This document shows, piece by piece, positions 40,382-51,500 of a DNA stretch of 64,000 nucleotides. The DNA is taken from NCBI GenBank assembly GCA_023954015.1, contig JAMLIS010000001.1:62001-126000 (forward strand), read 5' to 3'. The stretch comes from Burkholderiaceae bacterium (lineage in GTDB: Bacteria > Pseudomonadota > Gammaproteobacteria > Burkholderiales > Burkholderiaceae_E). Under the pieces are notes generated by a model. It did not search any database, had not been told where the DNA came from, and saw only the letters and a program-made list of their open reading frames with translations. Both the position numbers and the translations under genes were made by a program. The stretch's first letter is position 1. Each line of letters begins with the position of its first letter.

Positions 40382-40978
40382 TCAGGCAACGAAGGCTGCG
40401 GGCACCGGCGCCTCGCCCAGCGCGTTGCGCAGCACCGCCCAGTGCATCGCCTCGTCACCGAGAATGCTCGCTGCGGCCTTCGACAGATCGCGATCGTCGA
40501 AGAGCGGAACGGCACCCAGATACGCGCTGACCGCTCCCTTCTCGAGTCCCGCGGCGAAGCGCAGCACGTCGGCCTGCGTCTTCAGCTGGTCGGTGGGAAA
40601 CGTGTATCGGGGCTTGGCCGACACCGGCGTGCCGCCGAGCTTCGAGACCGTGGAAGCGAGCAGGTCGGCATGCGCCTTGTGATGTCCCTGGAAAGTGAGC
40701 GCGAGATCGCGCACGGGCTTCTCCAGCAGGCCGCTGTCGGCACCGACCTGATACGCGGCGATCGCCTCGAGCTCGGCGCCGAGCGCCGTGTTCAGGATCC
40801 TCGCGTCCTGCGCGGCATGCGAAGGCTTGCCGGCGGCGAGCGCCGGCCGGCCGGCGAGCATCGCGACCGCGCCGGCCGACAACAGCAGTCCGGAGCGGCC
40901 GATCCAGGCACGACGATCGAGAGGTTCGAGGAAGCTGGAGCGTTCGAGGAAGCTGGAGCGAACAGTGAAAGAAGACAT
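40382..40978 (-). CDS. Tat-exported ferritin-like four-helix protein
   Basis: A 198-residue protein. The N-terminus has RRAWIGRSG followed by a hydrophobic stretch to PALAAGK, consistent with a Tat signal. The mature domain has ferritin-like helices with carboxylate and His ligands: LNTALGAELEAIAAYQVGAD, FQGHHKAHADLL and DEAMHWAVLRNALG. A short duplication in the leader reads SSFLERSSFLE (18-bp direct repeat near 40925-40960). It sits between an ECF sigma gene and a cytochrome c gene on the same strand. A periplasmic di-iron or peroxide-related function is inferred. Confidence 0.8.
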   Translation of the reverse strand: MSSFTVRSSFLERSSFLEPLDRRAWIGRSGLLLSAGAVAMLAGRPALAAGKPSHAAQDARILNTALGAELEAIAAYQVGADSGLLEKPVRDLALTFQGHHKAHADLLASTVSKLGGTPVSAKPRYTFPTDQLKTQADVLRFAAGLEKGAVSAYLGAVPLFDDRDLSKAAASILGDEAMHWAVLRNALGEAPVPAAFVA

Positions 40979-41012
40979 GGCGATTCTCCGGAGCAGGGGT
41001 GCAGAAAGGCGC

Positions 41013-41170
41013 GCCGTTCGGGAACGGGCGTCGGTTTCGGGAACGGGGCACGTTGCGGGAACGAGGCGCATTGCTGAAACGGGTGCGCTCCGGGAAGCGC
41101 GTTGTTTCAGGAAAGCGCGTTCCGGTACGCGCGTGTCTCAGGAAGGCGGATCGGCTTCGGAACCGGGACG
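41013..41170. repeat. Degenerate 18-20-bp tandem repeat downstream of the sigma gene
   Basis: Units like CGTTCGGGAACGGG, GTTTCGGGAACGGG, GTTGCGGGAACGAG, GCTGAAACGGGTGC and GTTTCAGGAAAGCG follow each other every 18-20 bp from about 41013 to 41170. The array covers the gap between the ferritin-like and sigma genes and runs into the last codons of the sigma gene. Because it is degenerate the borders are approximate. Confidence 0.5.
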
Positions 41171-41878
41171 ATCGGGTACGCGCTGCCGGCCGAGTCGCTC
41201 GAAGACGCCGGCGACGATGCGATCGCACCGTTCGCCGGCAAAGGAGAACGCGTCGGCGAGCGCGACATCGACCTCGCGGGCCAGCGATTCGCGCAACATC
41301 GAACGCGCACGGAAGTGACGCGTACGCACAGTCGCCTCGGGAATGCCGAGCACGGCTGCCACTTCGTCGACGCTCATCTCCTCGACGGCGCGCAGCACGA
41401 ACACCGAGCGGAACGCGTCGGGCAGCTCATCGATGCGGGCCTCGAGCACGCGGCGAATCTCGCCGCGTTCGGCCAGGTGGTCGGGCCGTTCGGATTCGGG
41501 CACTTGCATGTTCGGCTCCCCGGCGAAGGTGGCGCTGTCGACCGTCGTGTCGAGCGGAATCACTTCCGCGCGGCGACCGGCGCCGCGCAGCCGTCCGAGC
41601 GCTTCGTTGGCGACGATGCGCACCAGCCAGGTGGCGAGTTTCGAATCGCCGCGGAACTCGTGCAGCGCGCGATAGGCCTGCAGCCACCCCTCCTGCACCA
41701 CGTCCTCGGCTTCGGCCTCGTTCCTCACGATGCTGCGTGCCGTGCGGTAGAGCAGCTGGTTGTGCCGCTGCATCAGTATGCGAAAGGCCTGCGCGTCGCC
41801 TGCGATCACCTGTCCGACGAGTTCGGCATCGGCGAGCATCGGCATCGGGCGCGGGTGCCCGAGCACGGACGGATTCAT
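41138..41878 (-). CDS. ECF-type RNA polymerase sigma factor
   Basis: A 246-residue sigma factor from the ATG at 41878, which has a G-rich ribosome site (GGGGGGAG). Region 2 reads ILMQRHNQLLYRTARSIVRN and EAEDVVQEGWLQAYRAL. Region 4 reads LPDAFRSVFVLRAVEEMSVD and VAAVLGIPEATVRTRHFRAR. A C-terminal tail of about 40 residues is unusual and partly encoded by the degenerate repeat. No anti-sigma gene is adjacent. The next genes on the same strand encode a ferritin-like protein and a cytochrome c, possible members of its regulon. Confidence 0.9.
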   Translation of the reverse strand: MNPSVLGHPRPMPMLADAELVGQVIAGDAQAFRILMQRHNQLLYRTARSIVRNEAEAEDVVQEGWLQAYRALHEFRGDSKLATWLVRIVANEALGRLRGAGRRAEVIPLDTTVDSATFAGEPNMQVPESERPDHLAERGEIRRVLEARIDELPDAFRSVFVLRAVEEMSVDEVAAVLGIPEATVRTRHFRARSMLRESLAREVDVALADAFSFAGERCDRIVAGVFERLGRQRVPDRPGSEADPPS

Positions 41879-41976
41879 CAGCGACTCCCCCCGGCTGGCG
41901 TTGCGGATTTCAACGCGTTCGACCATTGGATGACGGGACGGGGGAAAACGTTCCCGTCGCGCCGGGTGCCGCTGCG

Positions 41977-43359
41977 CTAGCGCGCCAGTGCTCGCTGCGC
42001 CGCTTCCTGGATCGCTTCGCCGAGGGTCGGGTGCGCGTGGATGGTGCCGGCGATGTCTTCGAGGCGCGCGCCCATCTCGAGCGCCAGCCCGAAAGCGGCC
42101 GACAACTCGGCGACGGCGGTGCCGACCGCCTGCATCGCGAGCACGAGATGGTTGTCGGCGCGCGCGACGATGCGCACGAAACCCGACTCGCCGTGCAACG
42201 TGAGCGCGCGGCCGTTCGCGGTGAACGGCACCATGCCGATGCGCAACTCGGCGTGCGCGCGCCGCGCCTCTTCGAGCGACGGGCCGACCGCGACGATTTC
42301 GGGATCGGTGAAACAGATCGCCGGGATCGCGCGCGGATCGAAGACGCGCTTGCGGCCGGCGACGACGTCGGCCACGACCTCGCCCTGCATCATCGCGCGA
42401 TGCGCGAGCATCGGCTCGCCGGTCACGTCGCCGATCGCATAGACACCGCGCATCGACGTGCGGCAACGGTCGTCGATTCGAATGTACGGTCCGTCGTGAT
42501 CGAGGTCGAGCTCCTCGAGCGCGCAGTCTTCGGTGGCCGGACGCCGACCGACGGCAACGAGAATGCGGTCGGCGGCCAGGCGTTCGGCGCCCGCACCCGT
42601 CTCGATCGCCAGCTGCCCGTCGGCGGACACGCCCTTGACCGTCGCATCGAGCCGCAGCTGTACGCCGAGCGCCGCCAGTCGCTGCGCGACCGGGCGCGAG
42701 AGCTCGGCATCGTATTGCGGCAGGATGCGCGACGCGAGGTCGACCAGCGTGACGCGTGCGCCGAGCTTCGCGAACGCGGTGCCGAGCTCGACGCCGATGT
42801 AGCCGGCGCCGACGACGACCATGCGCGCCGGAAGCTCTCGCATCGACAGCAGTTCGGTCGACGATACGACCTTGCCGCCGAAGGGCAGTGTCGGCAACTC
42901 GACCGGCCGCGAACCGGTGGCCACCACCACGTTCTCGGCGCGGATCGTCTGCTCGCCGCCGGTCTCGGTGGAGACGACGACGGTCTTGCCGTCGCGAAAG
43001 CGCGCGCGCCCGAGCACGACCTTCACGCGTGCCTTCTTCAGCATTCCCGAGACGCCGCCGTCGAGGCGCTCGACGATCGCATCCTTCCACGCGACGGTCT
43101 GCGCCAGGTCGATCGACGGCTCCGAAGCGCGAATGCCCAGCGGCGAGTGCTGCGCGCCGAAAGCACGCACGCGAGCGTACTCGTCGGCCGCGTGGATCAG
43201 CGCTTTCGAAGGGATGCAGCCGACGTTCAGGCAGGTGCCGCCGACCCGGTCGGCCTCGACGATGACGGTGTCGATGCCCTGTTCGCCCGCGCGCGCCGCG
43301 CACACGTAGCCGCCGGGGCCGGCGCCGACGACGAGCAGATTGCAGCGGATCTCCTTCAT
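41977..43359 (-). CDS. lpdV: Dihydrolipoyl dehydrogenase (E3) of the branched-chain complex
   Basis: A 460-residue flavoprotein. The FAD loop is VVGAGPGGYVCAARAGEQG and the redox disulfide is in GGTCLNVGCIPSK. The NAD loop is VVGAGYIGVELG, and the second FAD motif is VYAIGDVTGEPMLAH. The C-terminal catalytic His-Glu is in TIHAHPTLGEAIQEA. It reoxidises the lipoyl arm of the E2 subunit and reduces NAD+. It lies 16 bp after the E2 gene as the last member of the run, as in Pseudomonas bkd operons, hence the lpdV label rather than the housekeeping lpd. Confidence 0.92.
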   Translation of the reverse strand: MKEIRCNLLVVGAGPGGYVCAARAGEQGIDTVIVEADRVGGTCLNVGCIPSKALIHAADEYARVRAFGAQHSPLGIRASEPSIDLAQTVAWKDAIVERLDGGVSGMLKKARVKVVLGRARFRDGKTVVVSTETGGEQTIRAENVVVATGSRPVELPTLPFGGKVVSSTELLSMRELPARMVVVGAGYIGVELGTAFAKLGARVTLVDLASRILPQYDAELSRPVAQRLAALGVQLRLDATVKGVSADGQLAIETGAGAERLAADRILVAVGRRPATEDCALEELDLDHDGPYIRIDDRCRTSMRGVYAIGDVTGEPMLAHRAMMQGEVVADVVAGRKRVFDPRAIPAICFTDPEIVAVGPSLEEARRAHAELRIGMVPFTANGRALTLHGESGFVRIVARADNHLVLAMQAVGTAVAELSAAFGLALEMGARLEDIAGTIHAHPTLGEAIQEAAQRALAR

Positions 43360-43375
43360 CGGTTCACCACGCGCG

Positions 43376-44734
43376 TCACGACACGAACAGCATCGCCGGC
43401 GTCTCCAGCAGCGCCTTGATCCGATGCACGAACACCGCCGCGTCCCAGCCGTCGACGACGCGATGATCGAAGCTGCACGACAGGTTCATCGTCTTGCGCG
43501 GCACGAACGACGTACCGTTCCAGATCGGCCGGATTGCGATCCGGTTCACGCCGACGATGGCGACCTCCGGATGGTTGATGACCGGCGTGGTGACGATGCC
43601 GCCGAGCGCGCCCAGCGAAGTGATCGTGATGGTCGAGCCGGTGAGTTCTTCGCGCACCGCGGTGCCGCCCTTGGCCGCGTCGGTGACGCGGACGAGTTCG
43701 CCGGCGCAGCTCCACAGGTCGCGCGCCTCGACGTGCCGCACCACCGGCACGACGAGCCCGCCCGCGGTCTGCGCGGCGATGCCGATGTGCACGCCGCCGT
43801 AGCGGCGCAGCACGCCGTTGTCGTCGTCGAAATGCGCGTTCATCCGCGGCTGTTCGCCCACGGCGATCGCGATCGCGCGCATCAGGAACGGCAGCACCGT
43901 GAGCCTGGGCCGATCGGTGCGCTTCGTCTCATTGAGCTTCGCGCGCAGCGCTTCGAGGTCGGTGACGTCGAGTTCCTCGACGTAGGTCATGTCGGCGATG
44001 CGCTCGTGCGCGACGCGCATCTTCTCGGCGATGCGCCTGCGCAGCCCGACGATCTTGATTTCCTCGACGCTCGGGTCGGGCGACATTACCGCGCCCGACG
44101 CCGCCGGCGCCTGCGGCCCCTGCTCTAACAGGCGATCGAGGTCTTCGTGCGTGATGCGCCCGGCCGGCCCGCTGCCGGCCACGCGCCGCAGGTCGATGCC
44201 CGCCTCGCGGGCGCGCGCCCGTACCGCGGGCGAGGCGATCGGCTTCTCGCCGCGCGCCCGAGGCAGCACGGGCGACGTGCCGGGCCGCAGTCGCGCACCC
44301 GGCGCGCCGGCGGCGCGTTCGGCCGTTGCCACGAGCGCCGGGGGCGCGGCAGCATCGTCGTCCGCGCGCGACGGCATGGCGGCGGGCGCCGGCGCAGCAT
44401 GGCGTGCGCCTGCGGCCGCGGAGCGCGCCACGCCGTGGTCTTCCTGCGTCGCGGGCGAAGCGGCCGCCTCCGGTCCTGCGCCCGCCGCTTCGCCTTCGAC
44501 CTTCAGCCGGACGAGGTCGCTGCCCACGGCAATGCTCTCGCCCGGCTCCGCGGCGAGCCACAGCACTTCGCCCGCGACCGGCGACGGGACCTCGACGCTC
44601 GCCTTGTCGGTCATCACGATCGCCAGCGACTGGTCTTCGCGCACCGCGTCGCCGACCTTCACCAGCCACTCGACCAGTTCGGCCTCGGCTACGCCTTCGC
44701 CGACATCGGGCAGGCGGACGGCGCGCTCGGCCAT
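43376..44734 (-). CDS. bkdB: Branched-chain 2-oxoacid dehydrogenase E2 (dihydrolipoyl acyltransferase)
   Basis: A 452-residue acyltransferase. The lipoyl domain (1-75) has the modified Lys in VMTDKASVEVPSP. An Ala-rich linker leads to the peripheral-subunit binding domain at about 165-205 (ASPAVRARAREAGIDLRRVA). The catalytic domain has the conserved His in SFDHRVVDGWDAA. It moves the acyl group from E1 to CoA. It starts directly against the E1-beta stop (no gap), consistent with one operon. One lipoyl domain is normal for BCKDH E2 proteins. Confidence 0.93.
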   Translation of the reverse strand: MAERAVRLPDVGEGVAEAELVEWLVKVGDAVREDQSLAIVMTDKASVEVPSPVAGEVLWLAAEPGESIAVGSDLVRLKVEGEAAGAGPEAAASPATQEDHGVARSAAAGARHAAPAPAAMPSRADDDAAAPPALVATAERAAGAPGARLRPGTSPVLPRARGEKPIASPAVRARAREAGIDLRRVAGSGPAGRITHEDLDRLLEQGPQAPAASGAVMSPDPSVEEIKIVGLRRRIAEKMRVAHERIADMTYVEELDVTDLEALRAKLNETKRTDRPRLTVLPFLMRAIAIAVGEQPRMNAHFDDDNGVLRRYGGVHIGIAAQTAGGLVVPVVRHVEARDLWSCAGELVRVTDAAKGGTAVREELTGSTITITSLGALGGIVTTPVINHPEVAIVGVNRIAIRPIWNGTSFVPRKTMNLSCSFDHRVVDGWDAAVFVHRIKALLETPAMLFVS

Positions 44735-45748
<1,014 letters not shown>

Positions 45749-45759
45749 CGACGGCCTCG

Positions 45760-47118
<1,359 letters not shown>

Positions 47119-47183
47119 TCATAGCCTCGAAGACCGCGCCGCGCCGTGGTGCGGCGCGCCGGCTTCATTTCCCGGAGGCGGAC

Positions 47184-47219
47184 ATGTCGGACCACGGTTT
47201 TCTCGTTCTGCTTCGATGA
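47184..47219 (+). other. 11-codon leader ORF overlapping the next start
   Basis: ATG at 47184 reads MSDHGFLVLLR and stops at the TGA 47217-47219, which overlaps the ATG of the flavoprotein gene (ATGA). A strong ribosome site, CGGAGG, lies 5 bases upstream of this small ORF, while the flavoprotein start has none. This suggests translation of the gene by coupling to the leader. The same pattern would also arise from a frameshift at the start of the gene. Confidence 0.5.
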
Positions 47220-47800
47220 AACGCAACATCGTTCTGCTGCAGGGACACCCGGACCCGAGCCCGGCGCGCCTGAACCATGCGCTGGCCGAAGCCTACGCGC
47301 AGGGTGCGCGCGACGCCGGCCACTCGCTGCGTCGCATCGAGATCGGCAAGCTCGACTTCCCGCTGCTGCGCTCGAAGGAGGAGTGGACCTCGGGCGAACT
47401 GCCGGCGTCGTTGAAGCCGGCGCAGGAAGCGATCGGCTGGTCGCACCACGTGGCGCTGTTCTTTCCGCTGTGGCTGGGCACGATGCCGGCGATCGTCAAG
47501 GCCTTCCTCGAGCAGGTGCTGCGGCCCGGTTTCGCCGTGCAGACGAGCGAACAGGGGCAGTGGCAGCGGGCGCTGCGCGGGCGCTCGGCCCGTGTCGTCG
47601 TCACGATGGGAATGCCGGCACCGGTGTACCGGTGGTACTTCTTCGCGCACGGCGTGCGCGGCCTCGAGCGCAACGTGCTCGCCGTCTGCGGCCTGCATCC
47701 GGTACGCCAGACGCTGATCGGGATGGTCGACGGCGGCGGACGCGAGCGCCACGAAAAGAGCTTCGCGAAGATGCGCGCGCTCGGCGCACGCGCGAGCTGA
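47216..47800 (+). CDS. NAD(P)H:quinone oxidoreductase-like flavoprotein
   Basis: A 194-residue flavodoxin-fold protein. The N-terminal FMN/FAD site is VLLQGHPDPSPARLNHALAE. FFPLWLGTMPAIVKAFLEQV follows as the ring-binding segment, and VTMGMPAPVYRWYFFAHGVR continues as in the NAD(P)H dehydrogenase (quinone)/KefF/MdaB group. It likely reduces quinones or related acceptors by two electrons. The start at 47216 is coupled to a short leader ORF. It is divergent from the bkd run with a shared 191-bp region. Confidence 0.82.
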   Translation: MKRNIVLLQGHPDPSPARLNHALAEAYAQGARDAGHSLRRIEIGKLDFPLLRSKEEWTSGELPASLKPAQEAIGWSHHVALFFPLWLGTMPAIVKAFLEQVLRPGFAVQTSEQGQWQRALRGRSARVVVTMGMPAPVYRWYFFAHGVRGLERNVLAVCGLHPVRQTLIGMVDGGGRERHEKSFAKMRALGARAS

Positions 47801-47884
47801 GGCGCATCCGCCGTGGTGCGGCCGCCGCTGTGCGGCCGCCCGGATGCAGCCGCCCGGACGAAGCCGCAGGAGCGATCGGCTTCT

Positions 47885-50077
47885 TCAGATCTCGAGCGGA
47901 TCGACGTCGAGCTGCCAGGTCACGCGCGGCGCGGTCGCGCGCACCGCCGCGATCCAGTCGGCGAGGAAGCGGTGCAGCGACGCACGCCGGCTCGACTCGA
48001 CGAGCAATTGCGCGCGCTCGCGTCCCTGCAACCGGCTCATCGACATCGGTACGGCATCGAAGATGCTGACCTCGTCGGCCGCTGCGCGCCCGCTTGCGAG
48101 CGCGCGCGCGGTGTCGAGGAAGGCCAGCGCCTCGGCGAGCCGCTTCGCCTCGGCGCGCAGCATCGCCTGGTGGCGGTACGGCGGCAGCCCGGTTTCGCGC
48201 CGCTCCGACAACTGGCGATCGGCGAAGCCGGCGTAATCGTGGCGCGCGAGAAACGCGAACAGCGGATGACCGGGATAGCGCGTCTGCACGATGATTCGAC
48301 TGTCGCCGCCGCTGCGTCCGGCACGACCGGCCACTTGCATCAGCGTCGCGAACAGCCGTTCCGGGGCGCGAAAATCGGCGGCGTACAGCCCGGCGTCGAC
48401 GTCGAGCGCGACGACGAGCGCGAGACGACGGAAATCGTGCCCCTTGGCGAGCATCTGCGTGCCGACCAGCAGATCCACGTCGCCGGCGTGCGCGGCGTCG
48501 AGCACGCGCTGCGCTGCACCGCGCCTGCGCGCCACGTCGCGATCGAGGCGCGCGACCCGATGTCGCGGAAACAGATCGCCCAGCGCCTCCTCGAGGCGCT
48601 GGGTGCCCCGGCCCAGCGCTTCGAGATCGACGTTGCCGCAGTCGGGGCAGGCGCGCGGCACCGATTGCTCGGCCGCGCAGTGATGGCAGACGAGCCGATA
48701 GCGAGACGGACCCGCGCGCCCCGGCGCGCCGTCGGCCCCGTGCGCGGACGGCCCGGCGCCCTGCGCCGAAGGCCCGATCCGATGCAGCACGCGGTACGCC
48801 GAGCAGTTCGTGCAGCGGCTGAGCCATCCGCACGCGCCGCACGAGAGCACCGGCGCATAGCCGCGCCGGTTGACGAAGACGAGCGCCTGCTCGCCGCGGG
48901 CGAGCGTCGCGTCGATCGCCTCGACGACGCGCGGGGCGAGCGAATGGCGCAGTTTCACGCCGGCCAGGTCGACGCATTCGACGACCGGAAGCGCAGCGTT
49001 GCCGATGCGCTCGTGCAGTGCGTGCGAGCGATAGCGCCCCCGCCGCACCGCGAACCAGGTCTCGAGCGACGGCGTCGCCGAGCCGAGCACGATCGGGATG
49101 CGCCGTTGCGAGGCGGCGACGATCGCCAGGTCACGCGCCGAATAGCGCACGCCCTCCTGCTGCTTGTACGACGCATCGTGCTCTTCGTCGACGACGATCG
49201 CGGCGAGCGACGGCAGCGGAGCGAGCACCGCCAGCCGCGTGCCGAGCACCACGCGGGCGCGTCCCTCGACGACCGCGAGCCAGTGCGCGGCGCGTTCGGC
49301 GTCGGCCATCTCGCTGTGCAGCAGCGCCACGCGCTCCTGCGGGAAGCGCGCAGCCAGTTGCGCGTGCAGTTGCGGCGTCAGCGCGATCTCGGGAACGAGC
49401 AGCAGAACCTGCGCGTCGGCGTCGCGGGCAAGCACCTGCGCAAGCCAGTGCAGGTAGACCTCGGTCTTGCCGCTGCCGGTGACGCCGTGCAACAGGTAAA
49501 CGCAGAAGCCGTCGCTCGCGAGCAGCGCATCGAGCACGCGCCGCTGTGCGTCGCTCAGCCCCGGCGCTGCGCCCCCGCGCTCGGCGGGTTCGCCACCCGC
49601 GGCCGGCGCAGGCCAGCGCGTGCGCGCGCGATCGAAGGCCGAGGCGCGCGCGCGCTTCTGCGGGTCGCGCGGCTCGCTGCTGCGCGCCGCCGGAATCGCG
49701 CGCAACAGCTTCGGAATCGCCGGCATCGCGACTTCGCCCGCGCCGCGGTGGTAGTAGCGCGCGGCGAACTCGACCAGTCGCAGCCACGCGGCCGGCAGCA
49801 GCGGCGCGCCGTCGAGCGCGCCCTCGATGCTGCGCACGCGCGCGAGGTCGATCTCCGGTTGCACCTTCGTCGCGACGACGAGTCCGATGCGACGCGCTTT
49901 TCCCCAGGGGACGACGACCCAGGAGCCTACGACAAGCGCCGACGCTTCCCATCCATCGGGGATCGCGTAGTCGAAGACCGAAGCGCCGAGTTGCGCGGCA
50001 GGCACGTCGATTGCCACCCGGACGAACGAGCGCTCGCGCGCGTACGCCGCGGTACGGTCAGCCCGCTCGTTCATCAC
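47885..50077 (-). CDS. priA: Primosomal protein N' (replication restart helicase PriA)
   Basis: A 730-residue helicase. The 3'-binding domain opens with RVAIDVPAAQLGASVFDYAI. Walker A is GVTGSGKTEVYL, Walker B VVDEEHDASYKQQ, and later motifs are VLGSATPSLETW and GTQMLAKGHDF with QVAGRAGRSG. The zinc-binding domain has CGACGWLSRCTNC, then CHHC and CPDCG. Between these Cys pairs is an insertion of about 25 residues rich in Gly, Ala and Ser (GPSAQGAGPSAHGADG and on), not usual in the family. It reloads the replication machinery at stalled forks. A DnaA-box-like region lies directly upstream. Confidence 0.94.
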   Translation of the reverse strand: MMNERADRTAAYARERSFVRVAIDVPAAQLGASVFDYAIPDGWEASALVVGSWVVVPWGKARRIGLVVATKVQPEIDLARVRSIEGALDGAPLLPAAWLRLVEFAARYYHRGAGEVAMPAIPKLLRAIPAARSSEPRDPQKRARASAFDRARTRWPAPAAGGEPAERGGAAPGLSDAQRRVLDALLASDGFCVYLLHGVTGSGKTEVYLHWLAQVLARDADAQVLLLVPEIALTPQLHAQLAARFPQERVALLHSEMADAERAAHWLAVVEGRARVVLGTRLAVLAPLPSLAAIVVDEEHDASYKQQEGVRYSARDLAIVAASQRRIPIVLGSATPSLETWFAVRRGRYRSHALHERIGNAALPVVECVDLAGVKLRHSLAPRVVEAIDATLARGEQALVFVNRRGYAPVLSCGACGWLSRCTNCSAYRVLHRIGPSAQGAGPSAHGADGAPGRAGPSRYRLVCHHCAAEQSVPRACPDCGNVDLEALGRGTQRLEEALGDLFPRHRVARLDRDVARRRGAAQRVLDAAHAGDVDLLVGTQMLAKGHDFRRLALVVALDVDAGLYAADFRAPERLFATLMQVAGRAGRSGGDSRIIVQTRYPGHPLFAFLARHDYAGFADRQLSERRETGLPPYRHQAMLRAEAKRLAEALAFLDTARALASGRAAADEVSIFDAVPMSMSRLQGRERAQLLVESSRRASLHRFLADWIAAVRATAPRVTWQLDVDPLEI

Positions 50078-50399
50078 ATTCCGCTTTAACTTCGGCGCTC
50101 AATGCCGTGGTCTCTAAGCGCTTTTCCGGGTCGTTCACAAAACCTGTGCATAAAACTGTGAACAAGCCGTCGACACTATCGGCAAGCCCGCGCCGTATCG
50201 CCGTTCCCGGTTGGTTGCTCATTTTTTCAGCAACCTGAAATTCTTTTAAATCAATGACTTACGATATCCCTGCCGGCGACAGCGTCAAGTTCGCAGGCGC
50301 GGCCGTGCTCTGTCGCTTTCTGTGCATAAGTCAGCGGTCACCCTCCATCGGGTGGTCCGATTTCCGTACTTTTCGGCGATGCGCGCCGGCGCCGGCGGT
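50078..50399. promoter_or_regulatory. priA upstream region with DnaA-box-like sites and AT-rich stretch
   Basis: This 322-bp gap between hemE (stop) and priA (start) has no gene. TGTGCATAA occurs at 50145-50153 and 50321-50329; its complement TTATGCACA fits the DnaA-box consensus TTATNCACA exactly. TGTGAACAA at 50157-50165 is one base off, and TCGTTCACA at 50131-50139 is a weaker match. An AT-rich stretch covers 50221-50270. A 7-bp inverted repeat (GGTTGCT/AGCAACC, 9-bp loop) sits at 50213-50235. DnaA control of priA is one reading. An origin-like element is another, less supported one. Confidence 0.5.
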
Positions 50400-51488
50400 T
50401 CAGCCCGAGCGCAGGCGGCGGCTGTACGAGTGGACGGTGTCGACCAGCACCGACACGTTCTCGGGCGGCGTGAACTGGGAGATGCCGTGTCCCAGATTGA
50501 ATACGTGGCCGACGCCGGGCGCCGGCGGGCCGAAGGAATCGAGCACGCGCTGCGCCTGCTCGCGAACCGCGTTCTCGCCGGCCATCAGCACCATCGGATC
50601 GAGGTTGCCCTGCACGGCGCAACGCGCGCCGATGCGCTCGCGCGCCCGGGCGAGGTTCACGGTCCAGTCGACCCCCACCGCGTCGCAACCCAGGTCGGCG
50701 AGTTCGTCGATCCACGGTCCGCCGCCCTTGGTGAACGCGATTACCGGAACGCGATCGCCGTCGTCGCCGGGCTCCGGGCGGGCGCGCAGCGCATCGACCA
50801 CCCGGCGCATCGGCTCGAGCGAAAAACGCTGGAAAGCGCCGTCGGCCAGCGCGCCTCCCCACGAGTCGAAGATCATCACGACCTGCGCGCCCGCGTCGAT
50901 CTGCGCGTTCAGATAGGCGCCCACCGCCTCGGCGTTGACTGCCAGGATGCGTTCGAGCAGGTCGGGACGCTCGTAGAGCATCGTCTTGACGCGCCGGAAG
51001 TCGCCGCTCGCGCCGCCCTCGACCATGTAGCAGGCGAGCGTCCACGGGCTGCCGGCAAAACCGATCAGCGGCACGCGCCCGCCGAGTGCGGAACGGATCG
51101 TGCGTACGGCGTCGGTGACGTAGCGCAATTCGCGTGACGGATCGGGAACCGCGAGCTGCGCAACAGCGGCTTCGTCGCGGACCGGGCGCTCGAAGCGCGG
51201 ACCTTCGCCGTCGACGAAATACAGTCCCAGCCCCATTGCATCGGGGATCGTCAGGATGTCCGAAAACAGGATCGCCGCGTCGAGCGCAAAGCGCTCGAGC
51301 GGCTGCAGCGCGACCTCACAGGCGAGCTCGGGGTTCTTGCACAGCGCGAGGAAGCTGCCCGCGCGGCTGCGCGTCTGGTTGTATTCCGGCAGGTAGCGGC
51401 CGGCCTGGCGCATCAACCAGATCGGCGTGTACTCGGTGGGCTGGCGGCGCAGCGCGCGCAGGAAGGTGTCGTTGGCGAGTTCGGGCAC
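50400..51488 (-). CDS. hemE: Uroporphyrinogen decarboxylase
   Basis: A 362-residue enzyme of haem synthesis. The opening signature [19 protein letters not shown] near residue 22-40 holds the Arg pair that binds the substrate carboxylates. Asp in [16 protein letters not shown], Tyr in ACYMVEGG and His in [14 protein letters not shown] are the other active-site elements. It decarboxylates uroporphyrinogen III to coproporphyrinogen III in the cytosol. Length agrees with the family (about 355). It lies 12 bp after an AraC-type gene on the same strand, an unusual upstream neighbour. Confidence 0.96.
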   Translation of the reverse strand: MPELANDTFLRALRRQPTEYTPIWLMRQAGRYLPEYNQTRSRAGSFLALCKNPELACEVALQPLERFALDAAILFSDILTIPDAMGLGLYFVDGEGPRFERPVRDEAAVAQLAVPDPSRELRYVTDAVRTIRSALGGRVPLIGFAGSPWTLACYMVEGGASGDFRRVKTMLYERPDLLERILAVNAEAVGAYLNAQIDAGAQVVMIFDSWGGALADGAFQRFSLEPMRRVVDALRARPEPGDDGDRVPVIAFTKGGGPWIDELADLGCDAVGVDWTVNLARARERIGARCAVQGNLDPMVLMAGENAVREQAQRVLDSFGPPAPGVGHVFNLGHGISQFTPPENVSVLVDTVHSYSRRLRSG

Positions 51489-51500
51489 GGCCGGATTCTA

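Noticed and set aside
50078..50399. Chromosomal replication origin
   Set aside because: Box number and strength are below what is usual and no dnaA, dnaN, gidA or parAB is present. Kept only as a DnaA-box-like regulatory region.
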